Of a DNA stretch of 23,243 nt, positions 1 to 8,877 are shown piece after piece. The stretch is from PALSA-612 sp963773055. GTDB taxonomy: Bacteria; Actinomycetota; Thermoleophilia; Gaiellales; Gaiellaceae. Numbering within the stretch: position 1 is the stretch's first letter; the number at the start of each line of letters is the position of its first letter. The notes below the pieces were generated by a model. The model worked only from the letters and a program-made list of their open reading frames with translations. It was not told the origin of the DNA and made no database searches. A program made the position numbers and the translations under genes. The stretch lies in NCBI GenBank assembly GCA_963773055.1, contig CAVYZL010000005.1, positions 1 through 23,243 of the forward strand, read 5' to 3'.

Positions 1-32
1 AGCACCGCGGGAACTGCGGTTACCTTGCGCAT
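1..32 (-). CDS. Start of a gene truncated by the window edge
   Basis: An ATG at 32-30 on the minus strand opens a frame reading MRKVTAVPAV to the window edge. A strong ribosome binding site, GGGAGG, lies at 44-39, six bases upstream. Only about ten codons are visible. The basic residues followed by small hydrophobic ones would fit the start of a signal peptide, but no function can be assigned. Confidence 0.4.
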   Translation of the reverse strand, partial: MRKVTAVPAV

Positions 33-254
33 TCGACACCTCCCATTGTTATGGAATCCGTTCAGCCGACCCCAACAAATCATTCCCCCATTAGGCCGCC
101 GCAAAACCGCATAGGGCCTGCGGGTGCTGTCGCCTCTCGGGAGTCCTATGGCTGTTAACCGGTGGCCAGCCGGAGGATGGGCTGGCGAAGACATTGCGCA
201 TTCGGCTCGTATCGCCCCAGCCTTCTCACAGGGCTTCGACGTAATCTTCGGTCC

Positions 255-1028
255 ATGGCTAACGACGTCAAAGCGGACGTCGATCAGTTGTACGCCGTAG
301 ACCTCAGCGACTTTACGGCGGCGCGAAACGACATCGTGCGGCGCCTGCGCGAGGAGGGCGATGCCGATCGCGCGGCGGAGGTTGCGGCCCTTCGGAAACC
401 GAGCGTGCCCGTCTGGGTCGTGAATCAGCTGGCGAGAAACAACCGCCGGGACATCGACCTGCTCCTCGATGCGAGCCATCGGATGCGTGCTGCCACTGCG
501 GAAAGAGATTCGGAGAAGGCCCGTGAAGGACTCGACCGAGCGAGGAAGGCAGAGCAGCAAGCGATGAGCGCCTTGCGCAACGCAGCCGAGCGTGTGCTCG
601 CAAATCGCGGCGGTGCCAGTTCCACGATGATCGATCGCGTCCTGGAGACGTTGCAAAACGCCGCACGCAGCGACGACGGTCGGGAGCTGCTCGCGAGCGG
701 ACGGCTAACCGAGGAGATCGAGCCAGCGGGCTTCACCCTCGTGGAACAACTGACACCCGCTGCGCCCGGTGGGAGCAGGACACGGCGCGAGACCAGTCTC
801 TCGAAGAGCGAGCTCGTGAACGCACGCGCTGCTCTCACCGAGGCCAAGGCGCACAAGCGCCTTGCCGACCAAGCAGTGCAGGAGTCGGCTAGGCGGAAGG
901 AGGATGCCGAACGGGCTCTCGACGGCGCCGCTGCAACGCTGGAACAGGCCGAGGCAGAGGCGGCAGAGGCGGAGGCAGCCGTGGCCTATGCCGAAGCTAC
1001 GGTCGACCGGTTGCGAAGGCGTCGCTGA
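255..1028 (+). CDS. Coiled-coil hypothetical protein
   Basis: An intact frame of 257 residues. I prefer the ATG at 255 (MANDVKADVDQLYAVDL) over an upstream in-frame start at 162, because the 31 extra residues look like translated non-coding sequence. The N-terminal ~100 residues contain the motif PSVPVWVVNQLARN, and the rest is almost entirely Ala/Glu/Arg/Lys-rich helix. Residues ~190-257 (KSELVNARAALTEAKAHK and onward) form a long predicted coiled coil ending in an Ala/Glu tract and LRRRR. There are no cysteines, membrane segments or catalytic motifs. The type is familiar as an uncharacterised actinobacterial protein and its role is unknown. Its end overlaps the reconstructed tail of the convergent VOC gene by about 30 bases. 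Confidence 0.75.
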   Translation: MANDVKADVDQLYAVDLSDFTAARNDIVRRLREEGDADRAAEVAALRKPSVPVWVVNQLARNNRRDIDLLLDASHRMRAATAERDSEKAREGLDRARKAEQQAMSALRNAAERVLANRGGASSTMIDRVLETLQNAARSDDGRELLASGRLTEEIEPAGFTLVEQLTPAAPGGSRTRRETSLSKSELVNARAALTEAKAHKRLADQAVQESARRKEDAERALDGAAATLEQAEAEAAEAEAAVAYAEATVDRLRRRR

Positions 1029-1462
1029 GCCCTACCACCGCGCGACTGAGATCCGCCCCACTCCTAGGTTCAACGTCGCGCACAGTCTGGGTCAGTTCCC
1101 ACCGGTGGCCGCCAATGTCTTCAAGCACGCATGAGCGCTCGCCGTATTCGTAGGACTTGGTTCATCGAGGACGCGCGCACCGAAATCACGTGCGCGAGCA
1201 AACGCCGCATCCACATCCGGTACGCGCACCTTGATGATGTGGGTAACGAACCCTCCGCTCGGTGAGACCCGGTCGCCATGGACGTCGGCGACGACAACGG
1301 CACCGTCGGCACCGACTCGCAACTGGGCGCGGTGTGCTTCGCCGATACGCACTCGTTCCTCAATCCGAATGCCGACGCCAGCCATCCGACCGCCGCTCGC
1401 ACATCCGGGTAGACGAGCACCGGAGTCACAGTGACAGGCGGCGCAGAGCGATTCGTCAGCAC
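997..1462 (-). CDS. VOC/glyoxalase-fold protein, split by two frameshifts
   Basis: Three minus-strand frames join into one small VOC-superfamily protein of ~150 residues. Frame one starts at 1462 (MLTNRSAPPVTVTPVLVYPD, then VRAAVGWLASAFGL), the usual first beta-alpha of the fold. Frame two, from about 1385, gives GGFVTHIIKVRVPDVDAAF and ARARDFGARVLDEPS, the second half-module. Frame three, from about 1155, gives YEYGERSCVLEDIGGHRWEL, which contains the conserved DxxGHxW strand, and ends at TAG 999-997. VOC proteins are metal-dependent lyases, dioxygenases or antibiotic-binding proteins. This one is nearest to the PhnB/glyoxalase-like small proteins, but its substrate cannot be read. It is divergent from the flavoprotein gene at 1608. 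Both frame breaks look like single missing or extra bases. Confidence 0.7.
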
Positions 1463-1490
1463 AGTCGCAGAGTCTAAAACCGCGACCGCA

Positions 1491-1509
1491 AGGTCATGAT
1501 CGATGACCT
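1491..1509. promoter_or_regulatory. Perfect inverted repeat, candidate operator
   Basis: AGGTCAT-gatcg-ATGACCT is a perfect 7-bp inverted repeat with a 5-bp spacer. It sits in the 145-bp gap between the divergent starts of the VOC gene (1462) and the thioredoxin-reductase-like gene (1608). The size and position suit a dimeric repressor site. The regulator is unknown. Confidence 0.4.
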
Positions 1510-1589
1510 GTTTCAGACGATCGTCACGCGCCGTTCAAGACGTCCAACGGATCCAGCGTCATTTGAAGGGAAGTCCCCTATCAACGTCC

Positions 1590-1595
1590 TATGAT
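1590..1595 (+). promoter_or_regulatory. Possible -10 element
   Basis: TATGAT lies 12 bases before the ATG at 1608, giving a near-leaderless transcript. No clear ribosome binding site precedes that ATG, which fits. A TTGAAG at 1563-1568 is spaced too far (21 bases) to be a convincing -35. Confidence 0.3.
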
Positions 1596-1607
1596 CGGAT
1601 TGCGTAC

Positions 1608-2531
1608 ATGGTGGCGGACTACGAGATTGCCGTCGCGGGTGGAGGGCCCGCCGGACTCACGGCAGCGCTCTTCGCTGGGCGCCACGGACGAAGCACGATC
1701 CTGCTGGATCCACTCGGCTTAGGCGGCGCCATCCTGAACACCGAGCGCGTCGAGGACTTCCCGGCTTTCCCGAGGGTGTCCCCGGGTTCGAGCTCGGCCC
1801 GAGGATCCAGGACCAAGCAACCAACGTCGGCGCCGTATTCGAGATGAGGAGGTCCGGCGCACCGAGCCGCGTGGAGACGATTGGGTTGTCGTCACCGACT
1901 CCGGCGAGATCGTCGCCGGCGCCGTCATCGTCGCCACGGGATCGAGGCCGCACAAGCTCGGCGTGCCTCGCGAGGACGAACTCGAGGGCAGGGGCATCAG
2001 CCACTGCGCCAGCTGCGACGGTCTCTGTACCGCGGCAAGATTGTCGCGATGGTTGGAGGCGGCGATTCGGCGCTATTAGAGGCGCTCGAGTTGACGCACC
2101 ATGACGTTCACGTCGTGCTCATCCATGCTGACGAGACTCTCAGCGCACAAGAGACCTACGGTCGGCGCGTCGCGAGAACGCGCACGTCGAGATCAGGCAC
2201 CACACCGTGGTCGAGGAGATCCTCGGTGACGGCCGGGTGGACGGCGTCCGGGTGCGCGATCTGACGACCGACGAGTTGTCAACGCTGCCAGTTGCTGGAG
2301 TCTTCGTGCACGTCGGTCGCCTCCCGAACACGGCATTGCTCGATGGGGTCGTCGCGCTCACCGACGCCGGCCACGTCCCGACGGATATATGGATGCGGAC
2401 GGAGCTCCCGGGTCTGTTCGCGACCGGGAGACGTACGCGCGAATGCAGCCGGCCAGGCGATCAGTGCTGCCGGCGACGGGGCCACCGCGGCGATTGCGGC
2501 GCACCGGTACCTAGTGGAGCGCTCCTGGTGA
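1608..2531 (+). CDS. Thioredoxin-reductase-like FAD/NAD(P)H oxidoreductase, frameshifted
   Basis: Joined frames give a ~305-residue protein of the thioredoxin reductase family, the usual length. The start at ATG 1608 (MVADYEIAVAGGGPAGLTAA) leads directly into the FAD-binding GxGxxG motif, followed by GGAILNTERVEDFPAFP. The redox dicysteine HCASCDG is encoded at 2002-2022 (Cys codons 2005 and 2014). The NADPH-binding MVGGGDSALLEALEL and the second FAD motif (ELPGLFATGD, then NAAGQAISAAGDG) follow. The end is TGA 2529-2531 after VERSW. At least four frame changes lie between about 1780 and 2440. The enzyme should pass electrons from NADPH through FAD to a disulfide partner. The stop overlaps the next start by four bases (GTGA), so the two genes are co-translated. 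The partner disulfide protein is not identified. Confidence 0.8.
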
Positions 2532-3547
2532 GGGCGTGGCGTCTCTCGGACTCATTTGGCATCGATCGGCTTGCGCTCGAGGAACAGCCGGATCCCCCGC
2601 TCGGGCGGGGACGAGCACGCGTTCGGGTGCGCGCGGTTTCGCTCAATTACCGCGACGTGGCGATGGTCGAGCACGGGATCCCCCTCGCGGTGTGCAACTG
2701 CCGCTGCTTCCGTGCTCGGATGCCGCCGGCGAGGTCCTCGAGATCGGCTCCGAGGTCTCTCGCGTCAAGGTCGGAGATCGTGTTGCGACCACGGTCTTCC
2801 AGCGCTGGCTCGATGGCGACACGTCGCTGCCCGCCGCCTACGGCTCGGTGCTGGCCGGCGGGCTCGACGGCGTGCTCGCCGACCACGATCGTTGTGGACG
2901 CGGACGGCCTCGTCCACGTCCCGCAGCACCTCAGCGATGAGGAGGTCTCGACCCTGCCCTGTGCGGCTGTCACGGCCTGGCACGCACTCGTCGACCAAGG
3001 GTCGAGCGCGCGCCGGGGCGAGACGATCCTGGTCCAGGGAACGGGTGGAGTGGCGATCTTCGCGCTGCAGTTCGGGCTCATGGTTGGTGGCCGCGTGATC
3101 GCGACGTCGTAGAGCGACACGAAGCTGGAACGGACTCGGGCGCTCGGCGCGTGGGAGACGATCAACTACGCGAACAACGCCGGAGTGGGCCGGGCGCGCC
3201 GTCGAACTAACGGGGGGCAAAGGAGTCGATCACGTGGTCGAGGTGGGCGGACAGACGATGGAGGAGTCCATCAGAGGCGACGCGACCCGGAGGGACCATC
3301 TCTCTCATCGGAGTGCTCACGGGCCTCGAGACGAGGTCGATCCGCATCCGGCGAGGTCAAGGGGCTGCGCGTCCAGGGGATCCTCGTCGGCTCGCGGGCG
3401 ATGTTCGAGGACATGAACCAGGCGATCGGATGAACGGCCTCAAGCCGGTGATCGACCGCGTGTTCCCGTTCGAACAAGCGCCCGAGGCGCTACGTATCTG
3501 GAGAGCCGCGACGCACGTCGGCAAGGTCGTCGATCTCAGTCGTCTAG
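2528..3547 (+). CDS. Quinone-oxidoreductase-type medium-chain dehydrogenase, frameshifted with one in-frame stop
   Basis: A ~335-residue medium-chain dehydrogenase (COG0604-type) is spread over several frames. It starts at GTG 2528, overlapping the upstream stop. The motifs in order are VRVRAVSLNYRDVAMVEHGI; LPCSDAAGEVLEIGSEVSRV and KVGDRVATTVF; CAAVTAWHALVDQG; ILVQGTGGVAIFALQFG (nucleotide-binding glycine motif); VVELTGGKGVDHVVEVGG; LRVQGILVGSRAMFEDMNQA; and GLKPVIDRVFPFEQAPEALR. The catalytic zinc ligands of true alcohol dehydrogenases are not evident, so an NADPH:quinone/enal reductase type is more likely. A TAG at 3110-3112 falls where homologues would carry Ser after VIATS. Correcting one base near 3532 ends the protein at TAG 3545-3547, sharing a CTAG with the convergent gene's stop. 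The substrate is unknown. Confidence 0.75.
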
Positions 3548-5221
3548 CGCCAGTCGTCGATCGAGACCGCGACCTTCTGCCCCTTGTTCGTCCCGGAACT
3601 TCGCCCGCATCGGGGAGCCCATGAAGATGCTGAAGTGGCCGTTCGTCTCGCCGCCGGCGACGACGATGTTGATCCGGTCGTCTCGAAGAGCGGGATCAGC
3701 TCCTCCGGCGGCGCCTTCCAGTAACCCGCGAACGGCTCGACGCCCGCGTCGACGAGCTCGTGGAGCAGGTTCAGCATGACGTGGTCCCAGAAGCGGCGGC
3801 GCGGGGATCCGCGCGTGCTCGTGGACCCAGTCGGCGAGCTGCTCCTTGGTGTCGAAGCCGCGCTCGACGAACTCGCGCGCGACGATCGGGTCGAGGACGA
3901 CGTGCACCCCCATCCCGGCTCGAGGCCGCAGAGCATCGCCATGAGCTTCTCCTGCCAGTACCGCGCAGATGCTCGGACCAGACGTTCCCCCAGACGTACG
4001 AAGACCGTGACCGTGCTCTCGTCCTTCGCGTAGCCGTGCTGAACGTGGTACGGACCCACGGGCTCGCCTCCTCGTTCTCGGCGAACGTGCGCAGTTGTAG
4101 GAGAAGTTGCTGCCCTGGGAGCCCGCGTACGGACGCCCGGAACCGAGCCGCCCTGGAGGTTCTGCGAGACGAGCCCGAAGGCGCGGCCGATCGCCGAGTT
4201 CGCGTGGTTGTAGGGCCCGAGGGCGCCGATGCCACTGTTCATCCCGATCTCGTGGCGGATCGGGCCGTTGACGAGGACGATGTTGCCCATCGAAGACATG
4301 CTGCTCTGGCGGCCGGTGTCGCCGCTCGAGGCGAGGGCGAGGAGCACCGGGAAGTGCTCCGGCGAGGCGCCCGCTATCACGGCGTTCACGGCGACCTTCT
4401 CGACGTCGAAGTGCCAGAACTCCATGCCGATCGTCGGGCGGAGCTTGCCGACGAACTCGTCCGGAGCCTGGCTCGTCGCCCGCGAGCATCTGCCTCCACC
4501 CGTTCCTCGGTCGGCAGCACGATCGGCAGGAAGTCGGTGTCCAGCGGGTTCCTGGAACAGCGCTCCGATCTCTCCTCGCGTGTCCGGCTCGAGAGCCGCG
4601 GCGTCGAGCGGTCCCAGCCGGCCGCCGCGCAATCCTCGTCCGCCAGCGGCCGCGTGAACAGGTCGAAGACCCGTGCCATGAACGGCCACCGTGGACGGGT
4701 CGTCGCCCTCGACGTATCGCGCAGCACCGCAGGCGGCTGGTTGAAGATCGGCGTCGGCACGAACGCCTGCCGCGCCGCGTCGGCATCCCGTTCGACTGCG
4801 CAATGTGCAGCAACGGTGCGCGCGAACACGTCGACGTGCACGGCCACGGTCGGAACGCGGTACTCGACTCGATGTCGACACGTGGCCGGAGACCTCCGGC
4901 GCGCAGCCCGGTCAGGTGCCGACGCCGATGATCGCGGCGTCACCGTCGGCCGCGATCCGCTCGCACAGCTCGGGTCGGGCGCGTGCTGGTCCTGCCAGCG
5001 CACCACCTCCGTCCGGATCGCCGGCTCGTGGTCCTCGAACCAGCCGTGCAGCTGGGCGATAAAGTCGTCCGAGTTCGCGAAGCCGATGTCGACCAGGAGA
5101 GCTTCTTCCCCTGCAGCGTCTCGAGCGCCGGCGCCATTCCGCGGGCGTCCACCTCGCGGCGGATACCCTCCGGATTGAGAACCTGGTCAGCGACTGCCTG
5201 CTCGAGCGCGGGTGGCCGATG

Positions 5222-5228
<7 letters not shown>
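3544..5228 (-). CDS. UGSC-family-like redox protein, candidate selenoprotein, frameshifted
   Basis: A ~560-residue two-domain protein recovered from several minus-strand frames. I place the start at ATG 5228-5226, overlapping the end of livF (ATGGTAG). The N-terminal ~170 residues read LEQAVADQVLNPEGIRREVD, LVDIGFANSDDFIAQLHGWF, EVVRWQDQHAPDP and ELCERIAADGDAAIIGVGT. Then come TGA (4914-4912), Pro-Gly-Cys-Ala-Pro-Glu-Val-Ser-Gly, and VPTVAVHVDVFARTVA. The GVG-(U/C)-x-x-C-...-VPTVAV layout is what I recognise from the UGSC seleno/Cys family. The C-terminal ~360 residues carry IGMEFWHFDVEKVAVNAVIA, MGNIVLVNGPIRHEIGMNSG, LGPYNHANSAIGRAFGLVSQ, FDTKEQLADWVHEHARIP, and end VAVSIDDWR at TAG 3546-3544. 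That part looks conserved but has no function I can name. The gene is last in the liv gene train. The TGA may encode selenocysteine or may be an error. Confidence 0.7.
4885..4914 (-). promoter_or_regulatory. Candidate bacterial SECIS element after in-frame TGA
   Basis: On the minus strand, TGA is at 4914-4912. After 11 further bases a perfect inverted repeat begins at 4900: GCCGGA, loop GGTC, TCCGGC (4900-4885). Opening the top A-U pair gives the apical sequence AGGUCU on a 5-bp GC stem. It starts 16 bases after the TGA, with G in the first positions of the loop. Bacterial SECIS elements are hairpins within the coding sequence directly downstream of UGA, with a G/GU in a small apical loop bound by SelB. 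From memory, E. coli fdhF has the same AGGUCU top at almost the same distance. No bulged U is visible in the stem, unlike fdhF. Confidence 0.5.
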
Positions 5229-5985
<757 letters not shown>

Positions 5986-5989
<4 letters not shown>

Positions 5990-6769
5990 CGTGCCTCCTC
6001 GACCGCCTGGCTCGAGCTCGGCCGCCGCGCTCGCCGAGGTACGCCTCGATCACCTGCGGGTCGCGCCGGACCACGTCGGGCGGGCCGTGCGCGATCACCT
6101 TGCCGAACTCGAGCACGACGACGTAGTCGGAGATGCCGAGCACGAGCCCCATGTCGTGATCGACGAGGAGCATCGCCGTGCCCGCGTCGACGACCTCCGC
6201 AGGCGGCGGCCGAGCTCCTTGCTCTCGCGCGTGTCGAGACCCGCCGCCGGCTCGTCGAGGCAGAGCAGCCGGGGCTCGGCCGCGAGCGCCCGCGCGACGC
6301 CGACGAGCTTGCGCTGCCCCTGGGTGAGCTCGGTCGGCATCGCGTCCGCCATCGCGTCGAGCCCGAGCAGCTCGAGCGCCGCATCGACGGCCGCCGTCGT
6401 CGTCGACCGGCCGCGAGAGCACCTCCTTCGACCGTCGCCCACACCGACGGCCGGTAGGCCGCGACCGCGAGGTTCTCGCGCACGGTGAGGTCGTCGAACA
6501 GCTCGATCGACTGCCACGTCCTCGCCAGCCCGCGCCGTGCGCGCGCGTGCGGCGCGAGCCCGTCGAGATGTCCGTCCGTCGAGCTCGACCCGTCCCCGGT
6601 AGGGAACGAAGCCCGAGATCGCGTCGATGAAGGTCGTCTTGCCCGCGCCGTTCGGGCCGATCAGCCCGACGAGCTGGCCCTCGCGCGACCTCGAGGTCGA
6701 CGTCGACGAGCGCGCGCACGCCGCCGAAGCGACACGGAGATGCCGGTCGGCGCGCAGGACGGCCGTCAC
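5986..6769 (-). CDS. livG: Branched-chain-type ABC importer ATPase LivG, frameshifted
   Basis: The first ATPase of the importer. It starts at GTG 6769-6767, overlapping the permease stop (GTGA). The motifs are FGGVRALVDVDLEV, Walker A LVGLIGPNGAGKTTFIDAI, SGFVPYRGRVELDG, the LivG-type signature LTQGQRKLVGVARALA, Walker B LLCLDEPAAGLDTRESKELG, and the H-loop MLLVDHDMGLVLGISDYVVV followed by LEFGKVIAHGPP. The tail is VRRDPQVIEAYLGER, then after one more frame break EEAR and TGA 5988-5986. The length, ~260 residues, is normal for LivG. Frame breaks occur near 6745, 6690, 6580, 6410 and 6200. The four-base overlaps on both sides indicate tight translational coupling within the liv operon. Confidence 0.85.
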
Positions 6770-8805
6770 GGCTCCTCCACTCGCCGCCGCGGCGCGCGGC
6801 CGCCGGGCGACGCAGACCGAGCGCAGCCGGGCGCCGGGCGCGAGCGGCACCTGCCCGGCGCGCCGTTCGCTTCTTCTGCTGCTGCTTCTTCCAACCCGTG
6901 CCGGCGATGCCCTCCGGGTTGACGATCAGCGTGATGATCAGCGCGAAGCCGCCGACCAGCAGCGCCCAGTTGCCGGAGAGGCCGAACCACTCGTCGAAGG
7001 CATGCGGGAAGAGGCCCTCGGTCGCGCCGATGCCCGCGATCACCGCGCCCGAGACCATCGTGATGCCGCCGAAGTAGGCGAACGCGATCAGAGCCGAGCG
7101 CCGTCAGACGGCGCCGAAGCGGCTGTAGCTGACCGAGCCGAAGTTGTAGGCGTAGAGCGCACCGGCCATCCCGGCGATGAACGCGGCGATGCCGAAGCCG
7201 GCGAGCTTGGCGTTGCGGACGTTGATCCCGGCCGCCGCCGCCGCGCGCTCGTTCGAGCGCACGGCCAGCATCCGCTGCCCGAGGCTCGACGCGCCGCACG
7301 TTGGCGACGAGCAGGCCGAGCAGGATCGTCGCGGCGAGGACGAGGAAGCCGAAGACCGGGCTCGGGATCTTGTCGTCCAGGCCTCGGAAGGACGCGTCGG
7401 AGCGAAGGTTGAGCCCACCGAGTCCGGCTGGGCGACGGGCGAGCCCGTGGACGCCGCCGCCCCAGCGCGCGTTCGAGAAGCCGAACTGCTCGAGCGCGAC
7501 CGCCGCCGCGAGCGTGACGACCGCGAGGCTGACGCCGCGGACGCGCAGAGCGGAGACCGCGACGAGCAGCCCGACGACCGTGGCGACGGCGGCCCCGATC
7601 AGGAGCGAGATCGGGAACTCCGCCCAGATGCCGCCGACGTCGGTCGTCAGGTGCGACATCGTGAAGCCGGCGACGCCGGCGAGCGCGAGCTGCACGACGG
7701 AGATCTGGCCGACGAAGCCGATGATCACGACGAGCGAGAGGCAGATGACGACGCCGAGCAGCGAGTTGATCAGCGCCTGCCGGAAGTCGTACGGGAACAC
7801 GATCAGCGCGACGGCGCCGACGACGGCGCGATCACGCCGGCCTGAGCAGCCGCTCGGGCCTGGGGACGAGCGGGAGCCGCTTCTCGACGAGCTCGCCGCG
7901 GCCGGGCAGGCTCGCTCCCCGCAGGAACAGGGCGAGGACGATGACGAGGAAGACGAAGAGCTCGGACAGGCCCCGGATCGGCGCGCCGCCCTGCGTCGGT
8001 CGGGAACCAGCTCTGCGTCCCCCAGTAGATGAGGAGCGACTGGACGACGCCGATCGCGAGCCCGGCGAAGCACGCGATGCAGAACGACGTGAAGCCGGCG
8101 AGCAGCGCGGCGGCGAGCGCCGGCACGACCTGGAACGCCAGCGTCTGTGCGTCGAGCGCGATCAGCGGCGCGACGAGCACGCCGAGCCCTCCCGCGACGA
8201 CGCAGGCGAGGACGGTGTTCACGATCGCCAGCCGGCTCGGCGACAGGCCGGCGAGCATCGCCGAGACCTCGTTCTCCGACGCCGCCCGCGTCGACAGCCC
8301 GAAGGGCGTCCAGCGGTAGAGCGCCGCCAGCGCCGCCGCGACGACGATCACGATCCCCGCGAGCAGGAACCGGTCCTTCGGCACGATCGCGGTCGAAGAT
8401 CGTGACCGTGTCCGACGGGCAGGATCGACGGCGCCGACTTCGAGGCTGTTGCCGAAGACGACGATCACACCCGCCTGCAGGACGAGCAGCAGGCCGAGCG
8501 ACGCGGCCAGCTTGGCGAGCGGCGCCGTGTTCCGGAGCGGGCGGAAGATCGCCAGCTCGATCACGACGCCGAACGCCGCCATGCAGACGAGCGTCAGGAC
8601 GAACGCCGGCACGGACGAGAGCTGAAAGCCGAAGTAGCCGGTCTTGAACGCCCAGAAGAGGTACGCGGCGAGCATCGCGATCGCGCCGGTGGCGACGTTG
8701 ATGACGCCCGGAGCCGCGGTAGATCAGGACGACGCCGAGCGCGATGCTCGCGATCAGCGCGCCGGCGCCGAGCCCCAGCGCCGCGTAGAGGATGACGTCC
8801 TGCAT
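6766..8805 (-). CDS. livHM: Fused LivH-LivM permease of the ABC importer, frameshifted
   Basis: The ATG at 8805 starts MQDVILYAALGLGAGALIAS, the first helix of LivH. LivH continues with AIAMLAAYLFWAFKTGYFGF-like helices, AFGVVIELAIFRPLRNTAPL, LLLVLQAGVIVVFGNSLEVG, AASENEVSAMLAGLSPSRLA and AGFTSFCIACFAGLAIGVVQ. Without any intervening stop-start pair, the reading passes at about 7850-7800 (LVEKRLPLVPRPERLLRPA, then VFPYDFRQALINSLLGVVIC) into LivM. LivM follows with GFVGQISVVQLALAGVAGFT, RVRGVSLAVVTLAAAVALEQ, LGQRMLAVRSNERAAAAAGI, NPEGIAG and a basic tail. It ends at TGA 6768-6766, overlapping livG. About 680 residues equals LivH plus LivM. Fusion is my reading; a lost stop at a frame break near 7830 cannot be excluded. 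About five frame changes interrupt it. Confidence 0.75.
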   Translation of the reverse strand: MQDVILYAALGLGAGALIASIALGVVLIYRGSGRHQRRHRRDRDARRVPLLGVQDRLLRLSALVRAGVRPDARLHGGVRRRDRAGDLPPAPEHGAARQAGRVARPAARPAGGCDRRLRQQPRSRRRRSCPSDTVTIFDRDRAEGPVPARGDRDRRRGGAGGALPLDALRAVDAGGVGERGLGDARRPVAEPAGDREHRPRLRRRGRARRARRAADRARRTDAGVPGRAGARRRAARRLHVVLHRVLRRARDRRRPVAPHLLGDAELVPDRRRAARRSGACPSSSSSSSSSSPCSCGERACPAAASSSRSGSRSSPGPSGCSGRRDRAVVGAVALIVFPYDFRQALINSLLGVVICLSLVVIIGFVGQISVVQLALAGVAGFTMSHLTTDVGGIWAEFPISLLIGAAVATVVGLLVAVSALRVRGVSLAVVTLAAAVALEQFGFSNARWGGGVHGLARRPAGLGGLNLRSDASFRGLDDKIPSPVFGFLVLAATILLGLLVANVRRVEPRAADAGRALERARGGGGRDQRPQRQARRLRHRRVHRRDGRCALRLQLRLGQLQPLRRRLTALGSDRVRLLRRHHDGLGRGDRGHRRDRGPLPACLRRVVRPLRQLGAAGRRLRADHHADRQPGGHRRHGLEEAAAEEANGAPGRCRSRPAPGCARSASPGGRAPRRRVEEP

Positions 8806-8827
8806 CCGTCGCTCAGTCTCTCACGGG

Positions 8828-8857
8828 CGGCGGGCCCGGCGGCTGCCGGGCCCGCCG
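8828..8857 (-). terminator. Strong intercistronic hairpin
   Basis: A perfect 13-bp GC stem (CGGCGGGCCCGGC with its complement) closes a four-base loop. It lies between the substrate-binding-protein stop (8878) and the permease start (8805). No T-run follows on the minus strand. In operons encoding an abundant binding protein, such hairpins commonly attenuate downstream transcription or protect the upstream mRNA 3' end. Confidence 0.5.
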
Positions 8858-8877
8858 GCCGTTCCGTGCCGTTGCGG

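Noticed and set aside
3110..3112. Recoding of TAG as pyrrolysine in the dehydrogenase
   Set aside because: The position normally holds Ser, the family has no pyrrolysine members, and a single-base error or nonsense mutation is simpler.
3760..5178. A long plus-strand open frame of about 470 codons across this stretch
   Set aside because: It is antisense to the UGSC-like gene. Its translation is Arg/Ala/Ser-rich without any motif, as expected for the shadow of a high-GC gene.
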